Source: Osedax fenrisi (taxonomy: Eukaryota; Annelida; Polychaeta; Sabellida; Siboglinidae). Taken from it: a DNA stretch of 64,000 nt. The stretch lies in NCBI GenBank assembly GCA_964019155.1, contig OZ025240.1, positions 84,704,537 to 84,768,536 of the forward strand, in the 5' to 3' direction. How positions within the stretch are numbered: position 1 is the stretch's first letter; every line of letters starts with the position of its first letter. The notes beneath the pieces are model-generated. The model did no database searches. It had not been told where the DNA came from and was given only the letters and a program-made list of their open reading frames with translations. Shown here piece by piece: positions 26,257 to 42,498 of the stretch. Both the position numbers and the translations under genes were made by a program.

Positions 26257-29200
26257 TTATAGAAATAAATATCTATAAATAAAATATAATATTAGATATA
26301 TTCAAATAATATAATTAATAATAATACATTTAATTCCTATTTTCAGATAAAAGAAGATCATGAAAAAAATCAATCCTTTATCGATGATACTAATAATTTA
26401 GAAGATAAAAACAAATTGATTATGGATTCGATTGCTAATTATAAGGTAGAAGTTGAAAAATTGAAATCTAATAAAATTACAATGTTAAAAGAAATTGATG
26501 ATTTAAAAATTATTTTAAATGAAAACGATAATAAAATTGATATATCTCAAGAAATATATAAAAAAGAAGTCAGTAATTTGAATGAAAAAAATGTAAGATT
26601 CGAAAAGGAATTTATAGATTATAAAAACAAAATTTCAAATCTTAACGAAGATATTTTAACATCAGAAATAATGGTTTAGTTATTTATTTAATTTAAATAA
26701 AATTATATTTATTTGAAATATTTGTACATTTTAATATATTATTTCTCTTATCATATCCATTTATTTATTTAATAAATATTTAATAATAATTAAATTAAAA
26801 TAATTATAATATTATAAATAGTTTAATAAAGAAAAAGATGAGAATATATTATTACTTCAGAAAATTGAAGAATTAAATATATGTAGATCATCTCTTCAAG
26901 ATAATATATCAAATGTTAATCTAAAGATAAATGAATTGAAGGACGACGTATGCAATTTAAATAATTCTAATGAACAGCGAGTACTTGAGGTTATTCATTT
27001 ATTATATGCTTGTAAATTTATATTTATTATATTATTAATATAAATATATTTTTTGATAATCTAAAAATATCAATACTTATCAAACCACTTTATATATTGT
27101 TTTTATAATTATTAATTTATAGCTTAATTTATCAAAATAAATATAAAATATTAAATTTGATATATATTTAACAATATATAAATATATAGTTAGACAAAGA
27201 AAAAGAAGAAACAAATTTGTTACATATTAAAGTTGAAGATTTGAATGGTATTAACAATTCTTTAAAAGAGAGGAGTGATATTCTAAATATAGAATTAAAA
27301 GAAAAAAAAGATTCACTAATCAAAGAGAAAGATCAATCAAATGATTTAATTATTTCAAATACAAAATATATTGAAGAATTGGAAGATATTAAAATGAAAG
27401 ATGAAGAAAATCAACTTAAAGTAAATGATATTATTGAAGATTTAAATCTAAAGATAATAGAATTAAAGGATAACTTGTCAGAGTCTAATAATTCTAATGA
27501 ACATTTAGTTATTGAGGTTATATTAATATTATTCATTTTTTAGTTTAAAATTTATAGGAACTACTATTTTCTTATTTATTTAAATTTAAATAATTTAATT
27601 TGTATTTAAATAAATTGTGAATTGCATATTTTTGACAAAAATATTTATTTATTAATACTTTTCTATAATTATGATTGTAATATAGTAGAGTTTTGTTTGA
27701 TAATTTAATATTAACTATATCATACAAAATATATGAATGATATTTATTTGTAAATAATATATACAATATTAGGTTTTATAATTTAAACTTTAATATAGGT
27801 TTTTATAATAGGAAAATCATATATTTACTGGACTGGTTATTACCAGTTTTTACTGCTATTTTTACCATAGGCTGTAAAAACCTATGTATTCAGAATTAAA
27901 TATATTAATATTTTAAATCGTATATTATTATTAAAGTAATAATTATAATAAATATAAAATATATTAATAGCTTGAAAAAGAAAAAGAAGAAACATCTTCG
28001 ACAATTATTAAAGTTGAAGATTTGAATAATAATAACATCTCTTTAAAAGAAGACAATGATAATCTGAATATAGAATTGAAAGAAATAAAAGATGCACTTG
28101 TCAAAGAGAAAGATCAATCAAATGATTTAAGTATATCAAATACAAAATATATTGAAGAATTGCGAGATATTAAAATCACTGATGAAGAAAATCAACTCAA
28201 AGTAAATGATATTATTGAAGATTTAAATCTAAAGATAACAGAATTAAAGGATAACTTGTCAGAATCTAATAATTCTAATGAACATTTAGTTATTGAGGTT
28301 ATTTTATTAGTATACATTTTTTAGTTTAACATTTATAGGAACTACTATTTTCTTATTTATTTAAATTAAGATAAATTTAAATAATTTAATTTTTATTTAA
28401 TTAAATAAATTGTGACAAATATTTTTTTATAAATACTATTCTATAATTATTATTGTAATATAGTAGAGTTTTGTTTGATAATTTAATATTAACTATAACA
28501 TACAAAATCTATGAATGATATTTATTTGTTAATAATATATACAATGTTAGGTTTAATTTAGTATACAATATTAGGTTTTTAATTTAAACTTTAATATAGG
28601 TTTTTACAATAGGAAAATCATATTTTTACTGGACTGGTTATTACCAGTTTTTACTGCTATTTTTACCATAGGCTGTAAAAACCTATGTATTCAGAATTAA
28701 ATATATTAATATTTTAAATCGTATATTATTATTAAAATAATAATTATAATAAATATAACATATTAATAGCTTGATAAAGAAAAAGAAGAAACCTCTTTGA
28801 TAAATATTAAAGTTGAAGATTTGAATAATAATACAATTTCCTTAAAAGAAGACAATGATAATCTAAATATAGAATTGAAAGATATAAAAGATGCACTTGT
28901 CAAAGAGAAAGATAACGCTAATAATTTAATTATTTCAAATACAAAATATATTGAATATTTTGAAGATAATAAAATCATTGACGAAGAAAATCAACTGAAA
29001 GTAAATGATATTATTGAAGATTTAAATCTAAAGATAACAGAATTAAAGGATAACTTGGCAGAATCTAATAATTCTAATGAACATTTAGTTATTGAGGTTA
29101 TTTTATTATTATACATTTTTTAGTTTAAAATTTATAGGAACTACTATTTTCTTATTTATTTAAATTTAAATAATTTAATTTGTATTTAAATAAATTGTGA

Positions 29201-32200
29201 ATTGCATATTTTTGACAAAAATATTTGTTTATTAATACTTTTCTATAATTATGATTGTAATATAGTAGAGTTGTGTTTGATAATTTAATATTAACTATAA
29301 CAGATAAAATCTATGAATGTTATTTATTTGTAAATAATATATATAATATTAGGTTTTATAATTTAAACCTTAAAATAGGTTTTTACAATAGGAAAATCAT
29401 ATTTTTACTGGACTGGTTATTACCAGTTTTTGCTGCTATTTTTACCATATGCTGTAAAAACCTATGTATTCAGAATTAAATATATTTATATTTTAAATCG
29501 TATATTATTATTAAAGTAATAATTATAATAAATATAAAATATATTAATAGCTTGAAAAAGAAAAAGAAGAAACATCTTCGACAATTATTAAAGTTGAAGA
29601 TTTGAATAATAATAACATCTCTTTAAAAGAAGACAATGATAATCTGAATATAGAATTAAAAGAAATAAAAGATGCACTTGTCAAAGAGAAAGATCAATCA
29701 AATGATTTAAGTATATCAAATACAAAATATATTGAAGAATTGCGAGATATTAAAATCACTGATGAAGAAAATCAACTCAAAGTAAATGATATTATTGAAG
29801 ATTTAAATCTAAAGATAACAGAATTAAAGGATAACTTGTCAGAATCTAATAATTCTAATGAACATTTAGTTATTGAGGTTATTTTATTAGTATACATTTT
29901 TTAGTTTAAAATGTATAGGAACTACTATATTCTTATTTATTTAAATTAAGATAAATTTAAATAATTTAATTTTTATTTAATTAAATAAATTGTGACAAAT
30001 ATTTATTTATAAATACTATTCTATAATTATTATTGTAATATAGTAGAGTTTTGTTTGATAATTTAATATTAACTATAACATACAAAATCTATGAATGATA
30101 TTTATTTGTAAATAATATATACAATATTAGGTTTTATAATTTAAACTTTAATATAGGTTTTTACAATAGGAAAATCATATTTTTACTGGACTGGTTATTA
30201 CCAGTTTTTACTGCTATTTTTACCATAGGCTGTAAAAACCTATGTATTCAGAATTAAATATATTAATATTTTAAATCGTATATTATTATTAAAATAATAA
30301 TTATAATAAATATAACATATTAATAGCTTGGAAAAGAAAAAGAAGAAACATCTTCGACAATTATTAAAGTTGAAGATTTGAATAATAATAACATCTCTTT
30401 AAAAGAAGACAATGATAATCTGAATATAGAATTGAAAGAAATAAAAGATGCACTTGTCAAAGAGAAAGATCAATCAAATGATTTAAGTATATCAAATACA
30501 AAATATATTGAAGAATTGCGAGATATTAAAATCACTGATGAAGAAAATCAACTGAAAGAAAATGATATTATTGAAGATTTAAATCTAAAGATAACAGAAT
30601 TAAAGGATAACTTGTCAGAATCTAATAATTCTAATGAACATTTAGTTATTGAGGTTATTTTATTATTATACATTTTTTAGTTTAAAATTTATAGGAACTA
30701 CTATTTTCTTATTTATTTAAATTTAAATAATTTAATTTGTAAATAATAATAATTAATTTTTTAAATAAATTGTGAATTGCATATTTTTGACAAAAATATT
30801 TGTTTATTAATACTTTTCTATAATTATGATTGTAATATAGTATAGTTTTGTTTGATAATTTAATATTAACTATATCATACAAAATATATGAATGATATTT
30901 ATTTGTAAATAATATATACAATATTAGGTTTTATAATTTAAACTTTAATATAGGTTTTTATAATAGGAAAATCATATATTTACTGGACTGGTTATTACCA
31001 GTTTTTACTGCTATTTTTACCATAGGCTGTAAAAACCTATGTATTCAGAATTAAATATATTAATATTTTAAATCGTATATTATTATTAAAATAATAATTA
31101 TAATAAATATAACATATTAATAGCTTGATAAAGAAAAAGAAGAAACCTCTTTGATAAATATTAAAGTTGAAGATTTGAATAATAATACAATTTCCTTAAA
31201 AGAAGACAATGATAATCTAAATATAGAATTGAAAGATATAAAAGATGCACTTGTCAAAGAGAAAGATAACGCTAATAATTTAATTATTTCAAATACAAAA
31301 TATATTGAATATTTTGAAGATAATAAAATCATTGACGAAGAAAATCAACTGAAAGTAAATGATATTATTGAAGATTTAAATCTAAAGATAACAGAATTAA
31401 AGGATAACTTGTCAGAGTCTAATAATTCTAATGAACATTTAGTTATTGAGGTTATATTATTATTATACATTTTTTAGTTAACATTTATAGGAACTACTAT
31501 TTTCTTATTTATTTAAATTTAAATAATTTAATTTTTATTTAAATAAATTGTGAATTGCATATTTTTGACAAAAATATTTGTTTATTAATACTTTTCTATA
31601 ATTATGATTGTAATATAGTAGAGTTGTGTTTGATAATTTAATATTAACTATAACAGATAAAATCTATGAATGTTATTTATTTTTAAATAATATATACAAT
31701 ATTAGGTTTAATTTTGTATACAATATTAGATTTTATAATTTAAACCTTAAAATAGGTTTTTACAATAGGAAAATCATATTTTTACTGGACTGGTTATTTA
31801 CCAGTTTTTACTGCTATTTTTACCATAGGCTGTCAAAACCTATGTATTTAGAATTAAATATATTTATATTTTAAATCGTATATTATTATTAAAGTAATAA
31901 TTATAATAAATATAAAATATATTAATAGCTTGAAAAAGAAAAAGAAGAAACATCTTCGACAATTATTAAAGTTGAAGATTTGAATAATAATAACATCTCT
32001 TTAAAAGAAGACAATGATAATCTGAATATAGAATTGAAAGAAATAAAAGATGCACTTGTCAAAGAGAAAGATCAATCAAATGATTTAAGTATATCAAATA
32101 CAAAATATATTGAAGAATTGCGAGATATTAAAATCACTGATGAAGAAAATCAACTGAAAGAAAATGATATTATTGAAGATTTAAATCTAAAGATAACAGA

Positions 32201-34398
32201 ATTAAAGGATAACTTGTCAGAATCTAATAATTCTAATGAACATTTAGTTATTGAGGTTATTTTATTATTATACATTTTTTAGTTTAAAATTTATAGGAAC
32301 TACTATTTTCTTATTTATTTAAATTTAAATAATTTAATTTGTATTTAAATAAATTGTGAATTGCATATTTTTGACAAAAATATTTGTTTATTAATACTTT
32401 TCTATAATTATGATTGTAATATAGTATAGTTTTGTTTGATAATTTAATATTAACTATATCATACAAAATATATGAATGATATTTATTTGTAAATAATATA
32501 TACAATATTAGGTTTTATAATTTAAACTTTAATATAGGTTTTTATAATAGGAAAATCATATATTTACTGGACTGGTTATTACCAGTTTTTGCTGCTATTT
32601 TTACCATATGCTGTAAAAACCTATGTATTCAGAATTAAATATATTAATATTTTAAATCGTATATTATTATTAAAATAATAATTATAATAAATATAACATA
32701 TTAATAGCTTGATAAAGAAAAAGAAGAAACCTCTTTGATAAATATTAAAGTTGAAGATTTGAATAATAATACAATTTCCTTAAAAGAAGACAATGATAAT
32801 CTAAATATAGAATTGAAAGATATAAAAGATGCACTTGTCAAAGAGAAAGATAACGCTAATAATTTAATTATTTCAAATACAAAATATATTGAATATTTTG
32901 AAGATAATAAAATCATTGACGAAGAAAATCAACTGAAAGTAAATGATATTATTGAAGATTTAAATCTAAAGATAACAGAATTAAAGGATAACTTGTCAGA
33001 GTCTAATAATTCTAATGAACATTTAGTTATTGAGGTTATATTATTATTATACATTTTTTAGTTAACATTTATAGGAACTACTATTTTCTTATTTATTTAA
33101 ATTTAAATAATTTAATTTTTATTTAAATAGATTGTGAATGGCATATTTTTGACAAAAATATTTGTTTATTAATACTTTTCTATAATTATGATTGTAATAT
33201 AGTAGAGTTGTGTTTGATAATTTAATATTAACTATAACAGATAAAATCTATGAATGTTATTTATTTTTAAATAATATATACAATATTAGGTTTAATTTTG
33301 TATACAATATTAGATTTTATAATTTAAACCTTAAAATAGGTTTTTACAATAGGAAAATCATATTTTTACTGGACTGGTTATTACCAGTTTTTACTGCTAT
33401 TTTTACCATAGGCTGTAAAAACCTATGTATTCAGAATTAAATATATTAATATTTTAAATCGTATATTATTATTAAAATAATAATTATAATAAATATAACA
33501 TATTAATAGCTTGATAAAGAAAAAGAAGAAACCTCTTTGATAAATATTAAAGTTGAAGATTTGAATAATAATACAATTTCCTTAAAAGAAGACAATGATA
33601 ATCTAAATATAGAATTGAAAGATATAAAAGATGCACTTGTCAAAGAGAAAGATAACGCTAATAATTTAATTATTTCAAATACAAAATATATTGAATATTT
33701 TGAAGATAATAAAATCATTGACGAAGAAAATCAACTGAAAGTAAATGATATTATTGAAGATTTAAATCTAAAGATAACAGAATTAAAGGATGACTTGTCA
33801 GAGTCTAATAATTCTAACGAACATTTAGTTATTGAGGTTATTTATTTATCATTATATTTTGTTAATTTAATATTTATTTAAATGAGTACGGGAAAATTTC
33901 ACGATATTATAATTTTAGAATATAATTTCGCTATATTTATTTTAATTATATATTTTTTCATATTTAGTTACTATATTATGACATATATGTTATTATAATA
34001 TTTCCTAATGTATTTAATTAATAAGTATACATAATATATCTGATAGGTTTATTTATTTTTTATATATAAGTTTATTTTTAATGTAGAAATTAAATATTAT
34101 GAATTTTGTAAAAATATGTATTTGAATATTATTTTATAGAATTGTTAGTAATTTATAATTAATAATTAATTATAAATACTGTAATCTAATTTCGCTTTAC
34201 TCTATATATTAAATATATTTAATATAGATATTTATTGTTTTTTTTATAAAGATTGGCCATGATATTGTGAGTGTTTATATGAATATTATTTACTATATTA
34301 AATGGTATATTTCTTATATAGAATAATGTGAAATTATTATAGTATGCATAATTACAAATTAATACGAATTACTACTGATTCGATAACATAATATTCAA

Positions 34399-34458
<60 letters not shown>

Positions 34459-37400
34459 CTATACAATTTATAATTTTCAGTTTATATAATAAATAGAATC
34501 TATATTTAAAAAATAAATAATTCATTCGGATAAATTATCTATAGATATATCATTAAATACATTAAGAAACATTACAATAACACACATCATAATGTTGTAC
34601 AACAATTTAACCAAAATATATAATTATTCCTTACACAAATTAAATTATTATTTTTATTTATTTCAATTCATATTAATTTTTATAATAATATATTAATATT
34701 GAAATAATAATTGTAATAAATAGCTTGAAAAAGAAAAAGAAGAAACATCTTCGACAAATATTAAAGTTGAAGTTTTGAATAATAATAACACTTCTTTAAA
34801 AGATGATATTGACCATCTAAATATAGAATTAAATAATATAAAAGATGCACTTGTCAAAGAGAAAGATCAATCAAATGATTTAAGTATTTCAAATACAAAA
34901 TATATTCAAGAATTGGAAGATACTAAAATGAATGATGAAGAAAATCAAGTGAAAGTAAATGATATTATTAAAGAATTAAATCTAAATATATCAGAATTAA
35001 AGGATAACTTGTCAGAATCTAATAATTCTAATGAACATTTAGTAATTGAGGTTATTTATTTATTATTAATATATTATATAAATTTATTATATATTATATA
35101 GATTCTCAATTTTTTCAAAAAAAATAAATTCACATATTTTTATTATTAATTAATATTCGGACATGTGTCATGTTAATGATATGAAAATTGTAGATAATTG
35201 TATTTATTAGAGGTTATCGAAAAATTATGTTTTATATAGAACCTTAATTGTAATTAAATTAATTAGTAATTTTCAAATTCATTGGTATTTAATGAATATG
35301 GTTTATTGAGTATAAATACAATATAATGCAGTATATACAATTTCTGCTCAAAGGAGAGTACCAGAGATTATCTTGTAATCTATACTCACAACGAGGGTAC
35401 CCTCCAATTTAATCATTCATATCCACTTTATACCCGTATTAAATATGTTCCTCACGGTTCAATATTGAATATTTACCCTAAATATTTAATATATAAAGAT
35501 TATACATCACGAGTCACGATTCATGACATAATATCACATTTTTGTATTAGTATTATTTTGTAAATATTTGGGCTTAAGTATCTTTATTTTACCAATTACT
35601 AATTTAAAATATACCACATATAATTTTATATAGAAATATATATAATTATTAAATTAAAAAACAGTATTTTATTGATATATATATATAATGTATATGTAGA
35701 ATTGTAAAAATGTTGGCAATTGGACAAATAATAAATACTATTAATATAGACTATTTATAGTGAAAATAGTGTTTTCCTATCTATAGATAATATATTTACA
35801 TGTAAACTCATCCACATTTCATGTAAATCTATGATACCCTTAATGTGAATATTTTTAATATAAAATTATATAATAAATTATAATATTTAAATAGTTTAAT
35901 AAAGAAAAGGAAGAAGCTATTTCAATGAATATAGAATTACAAGAATTAAACGAGAGATTACTTAAAGAGACAAATGAATCCAATAATTTATTGATTGCAA
36001 ATGAAAAATATCTCAAAGAATTAGTATATCTTAAAAATAGTGAAGAAGAAAATCAACTAAAAGAAAATGATATTATTTCAGAATTAAATCTAAAGATAAT
36101 TGAACTAAAGGATAATTTAGCTGAGTCAAATAATTCTAATGAACATTTAGTAATTGAGGTAATATATTTATTATTATATTTTTAAATTTTATATTTATTT
36201 AAATTATTATTTTATTATTTATTTAAATTAAGATAAATTTAAATAATTTAATATTTATTTAATTAAATAAATCGTGATTTGTATAATTTTGACAAACATA
36301 TTTTTTATAAATACTATTCTATATTTATGATTTTAATATAGTATAGTTTTGTTTATAACATACAAAATATATGAATGATATTTAATTTTAAATAATATAT
36401 ACTATATTAGGTTTCATAATTTAAACTTTAATATAGGTTTTTACAATAGGAAAATCATATTTTACTAGACTGGTTATTACCAGTTTTACTGCTGTTTTAC
36501 CATAGGCTGTAAAACCATATATAACCAGAATTAAATATATTAATATTTTAAATCGTATATTATTATTAAAATAATAATTATAATAAATATAAAATATATT
36601 AATAGCTTGAAAAAGAAAAAGAAGAAACATATTCGACAATTATTAAAGTTGAAGATTTGAATAATAATAACATCTCTTTAAAAGAAGACAATGATAATCT
36701 GAATATAGAATTGAAAGAAATAAAAGATGAACTTGTCAAAGAGAAAGATCAATCAAATGATTTAAGTATATCAAATACAAAATATATTGAATATTTTGAA
36801 GATAATAAAATCATTGATGAAGAAAATCAACTGAAAGTAAATGATATTATTGAAGAATTAAATCTAAAGATAAAAGAATTAAAGGATGACTTGTCAGAGT
36901 CTAATAATTCTAATGATCATTTAGTTATTGAGGTTATTTATTTATCATTATATTTTTTCAATTTAATATTTATTTAAATGAGTACGGGAATTTTCGCAAT
37001 ATTATAATTTTAGAATATAATTTCGCTATATTTATTTTAATTATATATTTTTTCATATTTTGTTACTATATTATGGCATATATGTTGTTATAATATTTCC
37101 TAATGTATTTAATTAATAATTATAAATAATATATATCTATAGGTTTATTTATTTTTTAAATATAAGTTTATTTTTAATGTAGAAATTAAATATTATGAAT
37201 TTTGTAGAAATATGTATTTGAATAACATTTTATAGAATTGTTAGTAATTTATAATTAATAATTAATTATAAATACTGTAATCTAATTTTGCTTTACTCTA
37301 TATATTAAATATATTTAATATAGATACTTATTGTTTTTTTTATAAAGATTGGCCATGATATTGTGAGTCTTTATATGAATATTATTTACTATATTAAATG

Positions 37401-40400
37401 GTATATTATATAGTATCTTATATAGAATAATGTGAAATTATTATAGTATGCATAATTAAAAATTAATACGAATTACTACTGAATCGATAACATAATATTC
37501 AAATACATATATATATATAAATATATTTCTATACAATTTATAATTTTCAGTTTATAGTTTATAATTATTCCTGACACAAATTAAATTATTATGTTTATTT
37601 ATTTCAATTCATATTAATTTTTATAATAATATATTAATATTGAAATAATAATTGTAATAAATAGCTTGAAAAAGAAAAAGAAGAAACATCTTCGACAAAT
37701 ATTGAAGTTGAAGTTTTGAATAGTAATAACACTTCTTTAAAAGATGATATTGACCATCTAAATATAGAATTAAATAATATAAAAGATGCACTTGTCAAAG
37801 AGAAAGATCAATCAAATGATTTAAGTATTTCAAATACAAAATATATTCAAGAATTGGAAGATACTAAAATGAATGATGAAGACAATCAAGTGAAATTAAA
37901 TGATATTATTGAAGAATTAAATCTAAAGATATCAGAACTAAAGGATAACTTGTCAGAATCTAATAATTCTAATGAACATTTAGTTATTGAGGTTATTTTA
38001 TTATTATACATTTTTAAAATTTATTATATATTATATCTTAATATAAATCATAATATGTATACATTTAATCATTATTCATTCATTTAAATTTTATTAAAGG
38101 CATTATATTATCACTATATTTCAAAAAAAATATAATTCACATTTTTGTATTATTATTAATAATTTATTAATAATTAATATTCTAAGATGTGTCTAAAATA
38201 TATACGATCTAAAATTTTCAGATAATTATTAATTAGAAGTTATAGAAAAATGATATAGTGATCCTTAATAGTATATAAATCTAATTAATAATTTTAAAAT
38301 TCATTACATCACGTGCACTAGTATATACACCAGTATTAAAAATATTCCACGTACTTCAATATTGAATATTTACCCTAACATTTCAAATATATAAAGAATA
38401 TATATATTGACATCAATTCCCAATTTTTGTATTAGTATTATTTTGTATAGATTTTTTTGTATGCAACATTATGTTACCAATTAATAACATTATTTCTATT
38501 TTTCAACATATAATTTATATTGAAATAACAATTATTAAAATTATTTTAATTTAAAATACAAAACATTATTTTATTGATATATATATATATATAATGTATA
38601 TGTAGAATTGTAAAAATGTTGGCAATTGGATAAATACTATAGAATATTTATAGATAAAAATAGTGTTTTACTATTTACATTTAAACTCACCCGAATTTCA
38701 TGTAAACTAGGATACCCTATAAAATTAAACTATAAATTAATGTTGTTAATCTTTGCCTTTGAAACCCAAACCTAAACCCAAAACCAACAAATATCTATGC
38801 TGCAAACATAAAAGACACCACACATATGGCTAAATAATCATATTATAATCTTAATCGTAATTGTAGCGTATATTATTTAAACACGTTGTTAACTCACCTG
38901 AATTTCATGTAAATCTAGGATGTCTTTAAATGTCTTAATGTGAATATTTTTAATATTAAATTATAATATAAATTATAATATTTAAATAGTTTAATAAAGA
39001 AAAGGAAGAAGCTATCTCAATGAATATAGAATTACAAGAATTGAACGAGAGATTACTTAAAGAGACAAATGAATCCAATAATTTAATGATTGCAAATGAA
39101 AAATATCTCAAAGAATTAGAATATCTTAAAAATAGTGAAGAAGAAAATCAACTAAAAGAAAATGATATTATTTCAGAATTAAATCTAAAGATAAGTGAAC
39201 TAAAGGATAACTTAGCTGAGTCAAATAATTCTAATGAACATTTAGTAATTGAGGTAATATATTTATTATAGTTTTAAATTTTATTATTATTTAAATTATT
39301 ATTTTATAATTTATTTAAATTAAGATAAATTTAAATAATTTAATTTTTATTTAATTAAATAAATTGTGACAAATATTTTTTTATAAATAATATTCTATAA
39401 TTATGATTGTAATATAGTATAGTTGTGTTTGATAATTTAATATTAAATATAACATACAAAATATATGAATGATATTTATTTTAAAATAATATATACATAT
39501 TAGGTTTAATTTTGTATACAATATTAGGTTTCATAATTTAAACTTTAATATAGGATTTTACAATAGGAAAATCATATTTTACTGGACTGGTTATTACCAG
39601 TTTTTACCATAGGCTGTAAAACCCTATATAACCAGAATTAAATATATTAATATTTTAAATCGTATATTATTATTAAAATAATAATTATAATAAATATAAA
39701 ATATTAATAGCTTGATAAAGAAAAAGAAGAAACCTCCTTGATAAATATTAAAGTTGAAGATTTGAGTAATAATACAATTTCCTTAAAAGATGATATCGTC
39801 AATCTAAATATAGAATTAAATGATATAAAAGATTCACTTGTCAAAGAGAGAGATCAATCAAATGATTTAAGTATTTCAAATACAAAATATATTAAAGAAT
39901 TGGAAAATATTAAAATTATTGATGAAGAAAATCAGGTGAAAGTAAATGATATTATTGAAGATTTAAATCTAAAGATATCTGAACTAAAGAATAATTTATC
40001 AGAGTCAAATAATTCTAATGAACATTTAGTAATTGAGGTTATTTTAATATTATACATTTTTTAGTTTAAAATTTATAGGAACTACTGTTTTCTTATTTAT
40101 TTAAATTAAGATAAATTTAAATATTTTAATTTTTATTTAATTAAATAAATCGTGATAAATATATTTTATTATAAATACTATTCTATAATTATGATTTTAA
40201 TATAGTATAGTTTTGTTTGATAATTGAATATTAACTATAATATACAAAATATATGAATGATATTTATTTTTAAATAATATATACAATATTAGGTTTAATT
40301 TTGTATACAATATTAGGTTTTATAATTTAACCTTTAATATTGGATTTTATAATAGGAAAATTATATTTTTACTGGACTGGTTTTTACCATAGGCTGTAAA

Positions 40401-42437
40401 AACCTATGTAACTAGAATTAAATATATTAATATTTTAAATCATATATTATTATTAAAATAATAAATATAACATACATTAATAGCTAGAATTAAATATATT
40501 AATATTTTAAATCATATATTATTATTAAAATAATAATTATAATAAATATAACATACATTAATAGCTTGAAAAAGAAAGAGAAGAAACATTTTCAACAAAT
40601 ATTAAAGTTGAAGATTTGAGTAATAATACAAATTCCTTAAAAGATGATATAGACAATCTAAATATAGAATTAAATGACATAAAAGATGCACTTGTCAAAG
40701 TGAAAGATCAATCAAATGATTTAATTATTTCAAATGAAAAATATCTCAAAGAATTAGAATATCTTAAAAATAGTGAAGAAGAAAATCAACTAAAAGAAAA
40801 TGATATTATTTCAGAATTAAATCTAAAAATAAGTGAACTAAATGATAACTTAGCTGAGTCAAATAATTCTAATGAACATTTAGTAATTGAGGTAATATAT
40901 TTATTATTATATTTTTTAATATAATATTTATTTAAATTATTATTTTATTTAAATTAAGATAAAATTAAATAATTTAATATTTATTTAATTAAATGAATCG
41001 TGATTTGCATATTTTTAACAAACATATTTTATTATAAATACTATTCTATAATTATGATTGTAATATAGTAGAGTTTTGTTTGATAATTTAATATTAACTA
41101 TATCATACAAAATATATGAATGATATTTATTTGTAAATAATATATACAATATTAGGTTTTATAATTTAAACTTTAATATAGGTTTTTATAATAGGAAAAT
41201 CATATATTTACTGGACTGGTTATTACCAGTTTGTTACTGCTGTTTTTACCATAGGCTGTAAAAACATATGTAACCAGAATTAAATATATTAATATTTTAA
41301 ATCATATTATTATTAAAATAATAAATATAACATACATTAATAGCTTGAAAAAGAAAAAGAAGAAACATCTTCAACAAATATTAAAGTTGAAGATTTGAAT
41401 AATAATAACATCTCTTTAAAAGAAGACAATGTTATTCTAAATATAGAATTAAAAGAAATAAAAGATTCACTAATCAAAGAGAAAGATCAATCAAATGATT
41501 TAATTATTTCAAATACAAAATATATTGAAGAATTACAAGATAATAAAATCAATGATGAAGAAAATCAACTCAAAGTAAATGATACTATTGAAGAATTAAA
41601 TCTAAAGATAACAGAATTAAATGATAACTTGTCAGAATCTAATAATTCTAATGAATATTTAACAATTGAGGTAATTTATTTATTATTATTAATTTATTTA
41701 TATTTATTATATATTATATCTTAATATAAATTATAATATGTATACATTTAACCAATATTCATTTATTTAAATTTTCTTAAAGGCATTCTAGTATCATTAT
41801 ATTTCAAAAAAAATATATAATTCATATTTTTGTATTATATCATTAATTCATATTTTTATTATTATTAATTTATTTATATTTATTATATATTATATCTTAA
41901 TATAAATTATAATATGTATACATTTAACCAGTATTCATTTATTTAAATTTTCTTAAAGGCATTCTAGTATCATTATATTTCAAAAAAAATATATAATTCA
42001 TATTTTTGTATTAATAATTTATTAATAATTAATATTCTGAGATGTGTCTAAAATATATATGATCTAAAATTTGCAGATAATTATTCATTAGAACTTATAG
42101 AAATTTGATATGTTATAGAGATCCTTAATAGTATATATATATCTAATTAATAATTTTCAAATTCATTGTTCACCTAATCATTAATGTTAACCATAAACCA
42201 GTTTTAAAAATATTCTGAGTACTTCAATATTGAATATTTACCCTCACATTTCAAATATATTAAGATTATATATTATGACATCAATTTCCAATTTTTGTAT
42301 TAGCATTATTTTGTATAGATTTTTGTTTATGCAACATTATTTTACTAATTAATAAAATGATTTCTACTTTTCAACATATAATTTATATTATAATATAAAC
42401 AATTATTAACATTATTTTAATTTAAAATACAAAACAG

Positions 42438-42498
<61 letters not shown>

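Noticed and set aside
28763..33718. Repeated 71-codon minus-strand frames rich in Ser, Leu and Phe
   Set aside because: They are antisense shadows of the subtype-B array exons, repeated only because the exons are.
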